From Maea johnstoni (Eukaryota > Annelida > Polychaeta > Spionida > Magelonidae): a stretch of DNA of 64,000 nucleotides. The translations under genes and the position numbers were made by a program. Below the pieces are notes generated by a model that was given only the letters and a program-made list of their open reading frames with translations, had not been told where the DNA came from and ran no database searches. The stretch is taken from positions 31,495,712 to 31,559,711 of the forward strand of contig OZ012686.1 of assembly GCA_963942565.1 (NCBI GenBank), in the 5' to 3' direction. This document shows, piece by piece, positions 1 to 11,505 of the stretch. Within the stretch, counting starts at the first letter, position 1; every line of letters starts with the position of its first letter.

Positions 1-2440
1 CCTACTTACCACCCAGTTAATATAAACTGTACCAGTGCATCAAAAAATGCACAAAGCCAATTTAAACTATATCCGTTTTAAATATGAAAATCCCTGGATT
101 ATTGATTTATAATATAACATTCTATACAAATTGCTACATTGTCAATTTGTTGTTTCTCTTTCTTGTAGATTGATTCAGTAGTGTCCAAGGTCATTTTAAG
201 GTGGCAAGCAAAACCTACAAAGGCAGTTACATGGTGGACTTTGGCAATGATGACATCACATGCAGTTGTTCCTGTATTGTCCCTTAACTGCTAAGCATAC
301 CAAGAAATTCAACATTAATTACCACCATGAGGTAGAAACCCCAAGGCCACATACCCCAACTGCTGACGGCAACTTCCGTCCAACTGCCACAACCCTTTTT
401 AAAGACCTTCCCCTGCGAAAACCTGCAAAAGTGTGATTTTGCAAGAGGCTCAAGTGGTAGTTGATCTTACCTATATAATGGATGCTGATGATGCCCAGCT
501 TTCATCTTGGGTTTAATGCATCTGAGATATTAAATTGGATGCTGAAGCCTTTGTCAGGCACGATCATGGTATTATCCTCAACGAAGCAGTCAACCCCAAA
601 ACTCAAATACAGAAAAAAGATAAAGAAAGTGAAATTCAACAATCTCCCTTTGAGATATGTGGGGCACATGGCTAGAGGCAGGGTAGGCATGGAGGCTGAA
701 ATGTTAACGAAGCTTTTCAAATGCAAAAATAAAAAGTATTGAAATTTTAAGGGATACCCAGTTTCTGAGGGACATATTACAAAATCAGCAATTGCAGAGG
801 TAAAAATTCAGGAAACCAAGTCTGCCCCTTTTATTGATTTTATCCCCGCATCAGATTTAATTTTTTAAAGAGATAATGACCTTGTTATCACAGGCATCTC
901 AAACATATCCCCACATAAGCATAAACAAAGGAAGCTTTCAAAAAATCAACTTGATCTAACGACATCTTGACAAATTACAGCATCAACTTGGCCCAAAATT
1001 GATTAAAAATAAAGTTTCCACTTTGTGAAGGTTGGGAGGACACCACCTTAGAGCCGAACCTCCAGTTCATGGTGGAGAATTTGAACTGTGTACTAGATCA
1101 CTGTTTCAAATGTGGGTTGCAGGCAAGGTACAATAAATCATTTTGATATTCCTTACAGAAGGGTTTTAAATCAATCGTTGAAACAAATAGTATATATGAT
1201 GTTTGTAAATAATGAAATCACAATCAATGTTATTTCTATGCAAAAGCGCCACAAAACGGCACAAATTGTAGTTTGTTTACTATTGCATGTTGACAACCCT
1301 GCCATTGTCAAATATGACCAGATGAGATGAGAAGTAATTTTGTTAGGTGCGTTAGGGCAGACTTTCTCCAGAGGAAGGGCCAGATACGACGCGGCAGGCA
1401 AGAGGTACTTAAAATACCTATCTCCTGCTCCTACCGCTTGCCTATCACACCAGATGAGAAGGGTGACCAGACAATGGACTGTTGTGCCTTAACCCTTTTC
1501 ATAAAAAATGTCTAAAGTTACCTTTGGCCATCAGACAATTGCATAGTTCCTAGGTTTTCCCTAACTGCAAATGAATATCACCACTTGTGTCAGCCAATTG
1601 CATGCATCTTCTGGAAGGGTAAATGGAAATCTTAAATAATCTTAGAAGACAACTTTCGCTTCTTCAGTGTTGAGCTCATATTCATATGAATGTCATATAA
1701 TGCTAAGGAGTTTCAATTCAAAGGGCAGATAATGTAGTCATGAAAAAAAACCTGGGTCATAACAGTTATATAAAAATGGTAATGGAAGGAATCATTAAAA
1801 GTTTATGAAAGGTAAATCTGCATTCACAGATAGATCATGCACTTGTAGAATTAAATAAGTTCTGAGAGAGGCAGTCTCTTTGTATGTATATATGTATTTG
1901 ACTACTCTTTAGTAGCCATCAAACCTGCTAAAAAATGGCCATGGAGAATAGGGTATGTTAAATTGACTAACAGATGAGATATTTTTTCTCTCCATAGAAA
2001 TTATGAAACTTCTCTTGTGGTCTCTCAGCACAATCTAAATGTCATTCTGTCTCAACTTACCCCCTCTTTGATCACTCATTTGGGGACCTGGACCCCCCAT
2101 GGAGGGACGCTGAGAGGTGGGTGGACCATAGTTGCCAGGGCCCTGTGTATTGTCAGTCCGTCTCCCAAGAGGTCGGGAGGAGTTCCACTTCTTCCTACAT
2201 GCACCATTTGCCATGGAGGGAGATTCGTTCGTGGACCAGAAAATAAAGATTGATAGCCAACATTTATAACTATTGTAAAAGCATAGATATTATGATATAT
2301 GAATAAATACAGATTCTTTAGAAAAAGCAGAGATACAATGGGTATAGAGCAGGGTGGAGCTGTACCATTGAGATAGAGTGCACAATGCAAATATTTCAGC
2401 ATAGAGTACAAATAAATAGGGAGAGACTAGATCACCTTCC
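1..2440. other. Gene-poor left flank
   Basis: No intact gene is visible. Reading frames are short and frequently stopped. Apart from the possible SWIM-like scrap near 165-295, a patch at 580-720 could be read as eroded coding sequence but shows no recognisable domain. The segment at 2080-2250 is relatively GC-rich and could be the 3' tail of an old transposon, since the minus-strand LINE begins just to its right. Confidence 0.4.
165..295 (+). pseudogene. Possible SWIM-like zinc-finger fragment of a transposase-related gene
   Basis: In the frame starting near 196 the sequence reads KVASKTYKGSYMVDFGNDD followed by ITCSCSC. This resembles the short beta-strand plus cysteine cluster of SWIM domains found near the C-terminus of MULE-type transposases and related animal repeat proteins. 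The frame stops shortly after the cysteines, before the expected Cys-x-His half of the finger, so the piece is not functional as it stands. A pyrimidine-rich tract ending in a possible splice acceptor (near 168) lies just upstream, so it could be one end of an exon. Recognition rests on a short motif only. Confidence 0.3.
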
Positions 2441-3350
2441 CTACAGCCTTATAAAGTTATATGCAAATTTCCCACTTTTTTGAATTCTTGACTTGGCATC
2501 CTTTTGTAATTTAGTGATCCATTGATTAAGCGAAGACCCGAAATTGAATTTAGTTTGCATGATGAAGTCCCAGTCTATTGTGTTGAATGCTTTCTTAAAG
2601 TCTACTGATATTATGAGGTCATTTTTATTGTGTATCTTAATCTCATTGATATTATCATAAGTTTTTGCTAATATTTTCTCCAAGAAAGCGTCCGGCCATG
2701 AAGCCCTTTTGACCACTGTGAATCAATTTGGGTAATTTTGACCTTAATCTATTTGCTAATACTGCTGATAGAAATTTGTATGAGTTGTATAGCAAAGTGA
2801 TCTCTAGTTATCACAAGGTTTCCCATACTTGGGTATACAGGGAACTACATCACTTAGAAGACTATCTGGTAAAGTTTCATCTTCAAGATAGTCTTGAAGT
2901 GCCTGGTAAAAGACAGTGCCTATTTTGTCCAAAAGGTTTTATAAATTTTGCAGGAGTGGCCATCAGGTCCAGGGCTTTTGTTATTTTCCCCCTTTTTTAC
3001 CACTTTTTTCAATTCTTCACAACTAAATTTCTTAGTTCATCTTTTTCCAAGTATACTAATTTTGTTAGATAATTCGTTACCAACCGTTGGTTGATTATTG
3101 ATCAAAAAAGAATTAGACAAATGGCCAAGAATAGCTTATCTTTTGGAAATCTCAAAGCTCTGAGCACAGATTTACTTGGGTCTTTTGTTTATCAAATGCA
3201 ACAATATACTCCCCAAAATCTGATGAATTCTCATCCTGTAATGACCATCTTGCTACTAGAACATTGCAGATATATATTTGGATTCTTGGAGCTATGGCAT
3301 TATGTAATTTATTTGTCATCTTTTGGCATTGCTTAAACGGAAAGTACATT
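2441..3350 (-). mobile_element. Decayed L1/Tx1-type LINE, reverse transcriptase part
   Basis: Read on the minus strand, about 2950-2840 encodes NKSPGPDG followed by a KIYKTFW-like stretch. This is the conserved start of the non-LTR reverse transcriptase finger domain (family form NKSPGPDGFPAEFYKxFW). Further along, 2716-2500 encodes DLIISVDFKKAFNTIDWDFI, the palm motif containing the first catalytic aspartate. Spacing and wording fit the L1/Tx1 group better than RTE. The frame is broken many times, and neither the endonuclease domain nor the YADD motif is in a readable frame, so this is a 5'- and 3'-truncated dead copy. Exact ends are uncertain. Confidence 0.75.
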
Positions 3351-3510
3351 CTTCAATCATCTAAGTTAATCATAAATCTAAGTCTCTCAGATTTTGCCGA
3401 TCAAAGTGGAATGGTCCCGACGGAAAAATAAATGTTATCGCCCAACTTTATTTTATGCTCTGCTGCCAAGCCATAAGCAGGTTCAACGAGCCTATAATAA
3501 ATTTACCATA

Positions 3511-3727
3511 CTGTAAAACCCATTAGTATTGCGCTCCTTCTAATTTTACGCATTTCGCGCTAGGTGATGATAACGCGTATATTACTGGCGCTGATATACG
3601 TTCAAAATAGCATAACAATGCTCCATCTAGCGGTGTTACATTTGATGCGTGTAATTAAATGGCTGCGATCAGATTCAGACGGCAGTTGCATGAATAAAGA
3701 TCTGCGTGGTAATAAAGGGTTTTACAG
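3511..3727. mobile_element. 217 bp MITE with TA target site (Tc1/mariner-like)
   Basis: The element begins CTGTAAAACCCATTA and ends TAAAGGGTTTTACAG, an inverted repeat of about 15 bp with one mismatch. It is flanked by TA on both sides (3509-3510 and 3728-3729). The TA duplication and size suggest a non-autonomous Tc1/mariner-type element. The interior is more CpG-rich than the surroundings and has no coding capacity. Confidence 0.7.
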
Positions 3728-3729
3728 TA

Positions 3730-4149
3730 TATGGTAATAAAACTACAAAAATACAAGAATATTATTACCTGAATTATATAACTTTATAATAGCAATGCAA
3801 TAAAGCATTGTGGAGATGCACCATCTTACTAAAATTCATTCTTTTAATATTCGAAAATCCTGTTTAAGTGTTTTCTAATTCTTGCCAAAATCACTTTATT
3901 TTTTTACCATCCTCCCGACTGTTTACAGTCTACTCAACATTTTCATGTCTAAAAAAAGAAGAAAAAAATCAAGTTTATTTATATTTGCGTACCTCCCGAC
4001 TCTATAAAATTGGTCTAGGAAAGATCCGGGAACCAATAAATCAAATAACCTTCGCCTTAATCATAGCTACAACTGATAAATGATACAGGGGAGTTTATGT
4101 CATGTATGAGGAAGAATTCTTGAACAAGTTTTCTCTGTCGGTTTGCAGG
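3730..4149. other. Unassigned intergenic sequence
   Basis: AT-rich sequence with short open frames but no recognisable motif. A pyrimidine tract ending in CAG near 4148 precedes the GPCR-like fragment and could be the remnant of a splice acceptor. Confidence 0.4.
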
Positions 4150-4722
4150 TATGATTGCAATGTTATTAAGTGAAATGTCAGTATTTGCTATGGTAATTAG
4201 ACAGAGTTAAAGCTAATATATTCCCTTTTAAATTTCCCAGTATTCGTTTTACTTCAAAGTCATCTTTGATAATTTGTAGTTGTGCTTGAATCACCTATTT
4301 AGTGCTTAGCATAGCTACAACATTTGAGGGACACTACTTCAAGAGTTGTGATGGCCATTCAGGAGTTTGCCTTCTCTTTATTCTGAGGAATGAATCTAGG
4401 TTGGGAATATGCAATGTTCATATTCTATATTTTGAATGGCATTTCTTTCATTATCATAGGAGTTGGATATCTATCAATTTATTGCAGCATTAAATCATTG
4501 CGTCAAGCATCAGGCAGGTTATTTTCAGACTCTGGTGTTCAGTTGCTGAAACATACATCCCTTATTATCATCTCTCATTGCCTTTGTTGATGCCAACCAT
4601 CACATTAAGTTTTATGGCTTTAAATGGTATATCTTCCAGCAGTGGTGTCAGCTTGGGTGGCGGTATTTATATTGCCACTGAATTCTGTCTTGAATCCCTT
4701 CCTGTACGTATTTAATCATTGA
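4150..4722 (+). pseudogene. Relaxin-receptor/LGR-like GPCR fragment, frame-disrupted
   Basis: Pieces of a rhodopsin-family GPCR appear in collinear order in changing frames. A TM3-like piece near 4150 reads GMIAMLLSEMSVFAMVI, comparable to the SEVSVF-type TM3 of RXFP/LGR receptors. The second extracellular loop near 4325-4390 reads YFKSCDGHSGVCLL (family form YYGxxGVCFPL). TM5 near 4390-4480 includes LGWEYAMFIFYILNGISFII. TM6 lies near 4540-4590. TM7 at 4636-4722 reads SAWVAVFILPLNSVLNPFLY, containing the NPxxY motif, followed by a stop. The frame shifts near 4397, and again after an in-frame TGA at the end of TM6, so it cannot be translated as one protein. The leucine-rich ectodomain, TM1 and TM2 were not found. 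It is most likely a dead partial copy; sequencing error is the alternative. Confidence 0.65.
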
Positions 4723-4798
4723 AAACGGGCTGTGCTTCAAGCAAGAATACAAATTCTGACACAAGAAACACACATATATACATGCACATGCACACAAG

Positions 4799-4805
<7 letters not shown>

Positions 4806-4887
<82 letters not shown>
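4806..4887. repeat. (TA)n microsatellite
   Basis: About 41 uninterrupted TA dinucleotides, preceded by an imperfect CA/TA stretch. Confidence 0.97.
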
Positions 4888-4889
<2 letters not shown>

Positions 4890-4890
<1 letters not shown>

Positions 4891-5975
4891 AAATAGTCAA
4901 GAAAAAATACAATGTAGATCAAGCATTAATACCACATGCAGTATCACACAGTGTGGATCAGTAATATGTCTAATCAGAAATTAGCTAATCATCCTGTTAC
5001 CATCCATTGCCTGATATAGTCAAATATATTTGTACCTTATGTAACAATTACTGTGTCTTGTCATCTAAATGCATATATCATGCATTGTTGTATATCGTCT
5101 TTGTACACTCATTATTGACATATATTTTTTCCTTTACGATATACCATCTTCTATGAATTATCATTGAAAAAACATGATTATTATTTCCTATTCATTTTTT
5201 TCATAGTCAGCAATTTAAAAGTAAAGATCCCAGAAACCCTTCACTCATGTTTAATTTTTTCTCCATAAACCATTTTTATTTGTACAAGATAAATGAGCAT
5301 GCTTTTTTCATTCTATATTTGTTTTACAATTAATCTTGTTATCACTTTGGAAAGGAGAGTGTTTGTTACTGTGCATCTGTCCAACAGTTGGTATAGGTAG
5401 CAGTAAACATTTAGATGGAGAAACATATTTGGCAGTCTAAATGACTTAATGATTGAATCAATATGTATATCCTCATTTAGTTAGTTTGATCATTTGTTCT
5501 GTATATGCTATAAGTTGTTATCAATCAGATTATGGTATATGTTCCAAATTACTTTGCTATCAAATTCAACCGCTTAAAGTATTTTGGCAAACTATGGTTT
5601 GTATGATATGGTATCATGTGATAACCCACTTCCCTAATTGTTTCTGATAAACCCATTTGCTGAACTTTGTTGTTTAGACCTCATTTGGCCATTACTATCC
5701 ATAGTATCTGAAGTGGTATTTTCGGATTCTATCTAAAAAAAAAAAATTTTGTTGCATGTTCTCCCCAATTATTCTCCTCAGGATAAACCCTTTTTGATTT
5801 TAATTTATTAGCTATGAAAGTCAACAAATTATTAGACGCAAATTTTAAAAATTGATTCTTAATTTTCCTGATGGTATGCACGTTAGGATTTCACTCAAAT
5901 GATTTTTGTCAACATTCGTCTGTTATTCCCTGCCTTGAACTTTTACAATTTCAATCTTTTTCCAGAGTTCTGAAA
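4890..5975. other. Unassigned intergenic sequence
   Basis: AT-rich, with stops in every frame. I see no domain, RNA gene or repeat boundary here. Confidence 0.4.
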
Positions 5976-6180
5976 TCTTATGCTGCTTGTGGCTAATTTG
6001 GCCAATACCAAAGTATGCATAAAACCTAGAATAATGACTGAAATCCTTGCATATTGTACTCATCTAAGAGTACGCAGCAAGAGCTATCCAATGAATACCA
6101 ACATGACTAGGTTTAGTTGGTTTTCAAAAATCTTTGCATCCCTGTGTTTTGGACGTAAGTACCCTAAGCATTGGAAGAGT
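5976..6180 (-). mobile_element. TTAA-MITE family A, copy 1 (eroded)
   Basis: It matches the family-wide core: the block around CAATGAATACCAACATGA, a GAGTAC-type motif, and the terminal GCATTGGAAG. The terminal TTAA/CCCTT bases are eroded, so this looks like an older copy. The other ten copies are listed separately. The intact family form starts TTAACCCTTCCAATGC and ends GCAGCATAAGGGTTAA. Confidence 0.8.
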
Positions 6181-6539
6181 TGTCTTCTAGAACAACATGT
6201 GTCTTTTGTAAGCAAACGATGTGCATATTTTGTTGTTTGAAGTCATTGAAGGTATATATATAACGTGAAAGATTAAGCCATAACCGTACACTACAACTAA
6301 ACACAATACTCAATATTGAAAAAATACCATGGAAATGACCATCTGCAATTAAACATAAAGTGGGGAACTGAGTAACAACTCAATACCACCATGGTTTCTC
6401 CGAGAAGTCCTGGTTAAGGGATAAAATGAGTTTGTTATACATCTTTCCTGTGAATGTTCAATTTAGAATCCTTAACACTATTTAAGCATCTTTCCTATTT
6501 GTGCCAGAATAACAATTTTAATGAATAAACGAATAAAAG
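6181..6539. other. Unassigned intergenic sequence
   Basis: No coding or repeat structure recognised in this AT-rich stretch. Confidence 0.35.
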
Positions 6540-7575
6540 AAGGGGATAACACTAGATCTCCCTTAATAGAGAGGTTACAAATGAATAAGTATATTCCATA
6601 CAAGGATAATTCCTTCGATTCCTCATAGGTTTCCTTTTCCGGGTTGTTAGTTCCGGCGTCTTGTCAGTGAATTTGCTCAGGATGTTGGGACCGATCTCCG
6701 CTTCCAGCACTCTGTCGTCATCAGGCCTCCCACAAGTTTTTGTGGCACGCCAGTGTCTACCTAGACGGGCATGGTTTGGGCGAGTAGCACACTGGCCGCC
6801 AGCTGACACTGTGTAGAGAGGTCTACAACTTGCATATTTCAGTGCCGAAACCCTCACACCCTTTTTACTGATTTTTGATATTGTATACATGTGCAACACC
6901 AAACATTGGCAAAAAAATATTGTTGCATATAGTAAGGTTCAACATTATTGAACTACAACTTGCCGTGGCAGGCCACAACCCTCCATTGTGTAGCTCCCCT
7001 CTGCGCAGGGTGGGGTAGTAGTCTGGCAAAGACATACCTTGGCACACCATTAAGGTGGGCTCAGGAAAGAGCATACCGGTACTTCTTTTAGATAACCTGG
7101 CAGCTTCATGCTGACGCTATTTTTTTTACTCCCCTTCAAGACTGGACTCTCTCTCTCGCTCGCTCCATGCCTTGTACAACGACGCATATGAACGAATGAG
7201 GGTTTAAAGGCACATCGGCACGCAAAGGCCATTTATTGCAATAAAATATTACCAAAAAGTACTAAATAGTTAATAAAGGGACAACAGAAATATGTTTGTG
7301 GGTTTTTTGAGTAACTAGCGAAAGCCAAATCATCATTGTTGAAGAACAATGACAAAGCAAAGGTGAAAGATGAAAAAGAGGGAGAGTAAGCTCAGAGCCT
7401 TCAGATCCAAATAGGAAAGGGGCCTTTAAGATGCATGGTATCCATAAACAGATCCAGACATCCCCCTTCCTTCATAAGGCAAGCAGGGCACCACACTAGC
7501 TTAGGGTTCCCTGGAGAATGCCAACTCCAGCATCCTTTTCACTGATTTCTGATATGGTACAGTGGGGCTAGTAGT
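6540..7575. repeat. Composite dispersed repeat, copy 1
   Basis: Segments at 6740-7080 and 7240-7450 recur in the same order at 9050-9250 and 9290-9665. They include a 120 bp stretch ending in GGAAAGAGCATAC and a later stretch with the shared words TTTAAGATGCATGGTATCCA. A 130 bp module (CTGATTTCTGATATTGTATA and GTTGCATATAGTAAGGTTCA) is embedded at 6850-6960. The strongest minus-strand open frames in the two copies (7074-6865 and 9242-8934) start with nearly the same residues, MLFPEPT, but match no family I know and are probably chance frames conserved by duplication. Confidence 0.6.
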
Positions 7576-8310
7576 TCAATATGGTTTTATTTCATTTTTT
7601 TTTTTTTTGTTTGTTTGTTTTATGATAATTAGCATTTTATGCATAGTTTTGGCAAAATCCCTTTTCATACCTACGTACATCTGAACCATGTCCCAAATTT
7701 TGCATGACTTCCAGAATAGTGAAGCTGAAAGGCTATACAAAGCAGGTAAATTATTAGGTGTGAACACCCTGTCATATATTCACTCAAATAAGAAAAGAAA
7801 AGCTGCTAGCTTTTTACCTTGTATGAGTGTGAAGGCAAGATTCATTCATTCAGCCTCACTTTTCAAGTGCTCTTGAACATGCTTTAAAAATGTACAATTC
7901 CCTAATTGCATTCAAGAAAGAGCATGCTATATTAGAAAATTGTCAAATAGTCCACGCAGTTTACACTTAAACATGTTGGATTACTAATCAAACTACACAA
8001 TAGAGTTGATCATATAATCACCAAAGAAACAATTCACCACACTTTGGAACAGATACCACTATTCTCTCTTTACATCAACATGTATAACCAGCATGCCCTG
8101 CTGATATAAACAACTCCAGAATTTTCTATGGTGGAACTACCAGACCATCTCTTTTCTTCAGAAAAATGTTTTCTGCTTTATCACCACAATGGAGGCTCTC
8201 TTGCCTTACCATATAGGAGAAGGTATTATGTGCAAGTGGACAGTATGATACATGCAATTGAATATCTAGGATTTTCTTGCATGAAGATGAATTATGATTT
8301 TCATATATCT
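7576..8310. other. Unassigned intergenic sequence
   Basis: Short open frames only. A T-rich run lies at 7596-7622. No recognisable gene, and no repeat edge with a target-site duplication was found. Confidence 0.35.
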
Positions 8311-8418
8311 TATAGACAGGGCATTTCTAGGACTAATGGTTCTAGAAATGCTGGCTAAAGTGGTTTTTGAAATGCATGCATTTCTGAACCTACCGGTTCT
8401 AGAAATGCCCTGTCTATA
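8311..8418. mobile_element. 108 bp palindromic foldback MITE
   Basis: The left end TATAGACAGGGCATTTCTAG is an almost exact reverse complement of the right end CTAGAAATGCCCTGTCTATA. A second inner pair (GGTTCTAGAAATGC against GCATTTCTGAACC) extends the stem, so the whole piece can fold into one hairpin. The terminal TA pairs suggest a TA target site. Confidence 0.7.
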
Positions 8419-8426
8419 TACTACTG

Positions 8427-8770
8427 GGGCTACACGTGCAACACCGAACATCCGGGGCTACACGTGCAACACCGAACATCCGAAATAAAATATTGTTGCA
8501 TATAGTAAGATTCAATATCATTTAACCACCAGAGCACCTGCTGTGCTACCAGTGGTCAAAGAGATGGCAGTAACACAGAAGCCTGGTTCACCTGTTACTG
8601 CTAATTTTCATTGTTCTATTTGCTCTTCATGTTGGGAACATTCGTCTTCGGAATCAATTGCCCCACGAGTGTCCACCTGGTGAAAGTCGAGTGTTTCCGA
8701 GTGGTCTTAAAAGGCATGGTACGGTATTCGACAAGGTGTCAGTGGCATCTAAACTTAAAATCCATTTGAG
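8427..8770. repeat. Composite dispersed repeat segment, second type
   Basis: This segment recurs at about 10290-10600 with the same order of blocks: ACACGTGCAACACCGAACAT, the GTTGCATATAGTAAG block, ACCAGAGCACCTGCTGTG, GAGATGGCAGTAACAC, and GGTACGGTATTCGACAAGGT. At 8437-8478 a block of about 30 bp (GGGGCTACACGTGCAACACC...) is tandemly doubled. Confidence 0.65.
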
Positions 8771-8859
8771 TTATACCCCACAAATGTTCAAAACATGGGA
8801 TCATATTTAACTTCAACAACAGCTGAATTGTACCAGTTCTCAATAAAGTATAGTGATGT

Positions 8860-9670
8860 AGAACTATAACAGCCATTGACATGCGGTCGCGGGCGCCTTG
8901 TCTCCGCACAACTTCGCATTTTCCATCAAAATATTACATGCTCAATACAAAATTTCTTTCTAGAATTGAGTCCTTCTGGATTATCTGGTGCCTGCTAACA
9001 GGGAAAACATGACAGAAAAATATATATGTCAGCCTAGAGATTTTGGCTATTGTGTACCCAGACGGCCATAGTTTTTGGTGAGTATAACGCTGGCCGCCAG
9101 CTGACACATTGCTGAGAGGTCTACAACTTGCCGTGTCAGGCCAGACCCCTTCATTGTGCAGCTCCCCTCTGCGCAGGGTTGAGGTGGAGTCTGGCAAAGA
9201 CGTACCTTGGCACACCGTTATGGTGGGTTCCGGAAAGAGCATACTTCGCTAAGATAGCTTCATGCTGACGCTAATTTCATTGACTCCCCATTCAAAGCTG
9301 AACCAAAAAGTATTAAATAGTTTACAAAGGGACAACGGAAATATGTTTATTTCATTTTTTTTTTTTGGGGGGGGGGGATGATAGATTGATTTTAGATGCA
9401 CTGGGGGTTAATTTGATGGTAATGATGCCGGATTTTGGCAATTTATTTATTTTCACCACTCTGCCAGTAACAGACAAGGTCGTTTCTGGTTTTATGGATT
9501 GGAAGAAACCTGCGTAGCTAGCGAAAGTCACTTCGTCATTGTTGAACTGAAGAACAATGACAAAAAGCATAAAAATTCTAGGCGAAAGAAGAAAAAGAAC
9601 GAGATTAAGCGCAGAGCCTTCAAATTCAAATAGGAAAGCGACCTTTAAGATGCATGGTATCCATAAACTA
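8860..9670. repeat. Composite dispersed repeat, copy 2
   Basis: Second copy of the repeat at 6540-7575, with a T8G10 homopolymer junction near 9357-9377. The match to copy 1 resumes on both sides of an insertion at about 9355-9540, which is absent from copy 1 and therefore probably inserted later. Confidence 0.6.
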
Positions 9671-10094
9671 TGACTTGTTGAAGTAAATGATAATTTGAGT
9701 ATCAGGGTCGGCCTTAATACTCGAGCTCAGAGATGAATAACCGTCAGGGAAGACCTTCATCTCTCCGTCAATACATCAGGTCTCTATAAGATATGTTAAT
9801 TATAGAAACAAGATAAAGTATATATAAACTTCAAAAATCACCCAATACACATACTGTAGGTCTACCTCTGGTGCAATACTATCTAATCAAAACTAACCAT
9901 ATTTAAAGCCGAATTGGTTATTACTAATAAACAGATTATATAAATCTAGTATAGCACCATTTATCTATTTACTGTTTATATTATTATGTATTTTTGTATT
10001 ACTGTTTATGTTCATATTACCAAAAATATCGAATGTATGATTTTTGTAGTCTGTTACTACAGTCAATAAATATTCATTCATTCATTCATTCATT

Positions 10095-10385
10095 CAGACA
10101 TCCCCCTTCTTTTATAAGTCGAGCAGGGTGCTACACTAGCTTAGGGTTCCCCGGGAGGTGCGTTCGTGAGTTCGTAACAAGCCTGAGATAGTCATACGGG
10201 GGCAGCTTTCTTGACCAGGCTCATACAGAATTGTTGCATAGCCAGAGCAGTAGTTCACCACCGAAACCCTACTAGCATCCTTTTTTACTGATTTCTGATA
10301 TTGTATAGCGGGGCTAGCTGTGCAACACCGAACATCCGCAATAAAACATCGTTGCATATACCATAAAGCAAGGTTCAATATTATT
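10095..10385. repeat. Composite dispersed repeat, third partial copy
   Basis: It shares GACATCCCCCTTC, CACTAGCTTAGGGTTCCC and the CTGATTTCTGATATTG block with 7460-7560 and 6850-6960. A short TTCA tandem run (10071-10098, imperfect) precedes it. Confidence 0.55.
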
Positions 10386-10544
10386 GAACCACCAGAGCAC
10401 CTGCTGTGTTACCAGTGGTTAAGAGATGGCAGTAACACGGAAGCATGGCTTCCCTGTTACTACTACTTTTCCTTTTGCGTCTACGGAACCACTTTGCCCA
10501 CGAGTGTCCACCTGTTGAAAGCCGAGTGTTTCTGAGTGGTCCCC

Positions 10545-10828
10545 TTAAAGGCATGGTACGGTATTCGACAAGGTGTCAGTGGCATCTAAAGCAAAACTCC
10601 AAATCCATTTGAATTATACCCCACATTCAGAAATTCATTTAACTTTGCATAACCTATCATTGTCAGTTGCCCTTTTAAAATCTAAAAGAAAAAATGGGTG
10701 TTACCAGTCATCCCGCCCAAAGGGAAACTATCAATGATAGCTTATGGGGCATATTTTAAGTGGATTTAAATGAATTTGAAGTTTTAGATGCCAGTGTTAT
10801 CTAGTCGAATACCGTACTATTCCTTTAA
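10545..10828. mobile_element. Foldback element with TTAAAGG ends
   Basis: The left arm begins TTAAAGGCATGGTACGGTAT and continues through TTCGAC, GTCAGTGGCATCTAAA and a block with AATCCATTTGAATTATACCCC. The right arm ends with the reverse complement of the same blocks (GTCGAATACCGTACTATTCC then TTTAA). Each arm is about 85 bp. The same left-arm sequence also occurs at 8690-8790 without its partner. The ends could be read as a TTAA or a TTA target site. Confidence 0.6.
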
Positions 10829-10849
10829 TTGGAGGGTCAGGATTCCTTG

Positions 10850-11112
10850 TTGGCTGACGTCACAGTCACGGTGGGTTTGTGGTAGCAGCAGCTAAGCGGA
10901 TGCCCTAATTGTCCTCCATGCCTCCACAAAAGCCTCGGAGGCTTCTATTGTGCACTACAAAGCCTCGACCGCGTCCAGATACCAATGAGTCATAAACCCA
11001 CGCAATACCCAACCCCTCGCAAGCTTAACCACCCCCCTTAAAACCCCGACCGACTTCAGCAGTTCAACGCTAGCGGCTGCGACAGAAACAACAACAGACT
11101 TAAGCTGCACAC
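10850..11112 (+). promoter_or_regulatory. Probable promoter and 5' UTR of the adhesion-molecule gene
   Basis: This stretch is richer in G+C and CpG than its surroundings and lies directly upstream of the first coding exon. It contains a full palindromic cAMP-response element, TGACGTCA (10855-10862), about 250 bp before the start codon, and a 15 bp palindrome AAGCCTCGGAGGCTT (10930-10944). No TATA box is evident. The transcription start cannot be placed without RNA data. Confidence 0.5.
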
Positions 11113-11505
11113 ATGCACACCTGGAAAATGGGGCAACAATCTGCGTTCGTCTACGTCTTTACTGTAGTGCTGTTGGTCCTCTGTGATAGATCCTCGTCCG
11201 AGGAACCCCCGGATAGGATACCCTTCCATGCCGACACAACCCAGGGGATACTGTCTGGGTTCTCCCGGGAGGTCCACGGGCAGAGTATGAACATCTTTCT
11301 TGGAGTGCCCTATGCGGAGCCGCCCGTGGGGCCGCTACGATTTCAGCCTCCTCGAAATCTCCAGCCCTGGTCGGGACGGAAAGAGGTCACCACATACCGG
11401 TCAGCTTGTGTCCAGCCTGTAGGAAACCCCTACGTAACAACACGATTACCACAGTTTCAAAATTACAACGAGGATTGTTTATACCTTAACATATTTGCGC
11501 CCAAG
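11113..11505 (+). CDS. Adhesion-molecule exon 1 (signal peptide and N-terminal hydrolase domain)
   Basis: Encodes residues 1-131. Two ATGs are in frame: 11113 and 11128. The second has the better context (AAAATGG) and directly precedes the hydrophobic core VYVFTVVLLVLC, so it may be the real start. The exon contains FLGVPYAEPPVGPLRFQPP, a hallmark of the carboxylesterase family, and ends at APK before GTAAGT (phase 0). Confidence 0.9.

Noticed and set aside
2017-2411. Overlapping open frames of 78 and 111 codons on opposite strands
   Set aside because: No domain, composition typical of noncoding DNA, and position next to a dead LINE.
6865-9242. Two similar minus-strand frames starting MLFPEPT
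   Set aside because: Not called as genes: they lie within a duplicated repeat, have no recognised domain, and similarity by duplication explains them.
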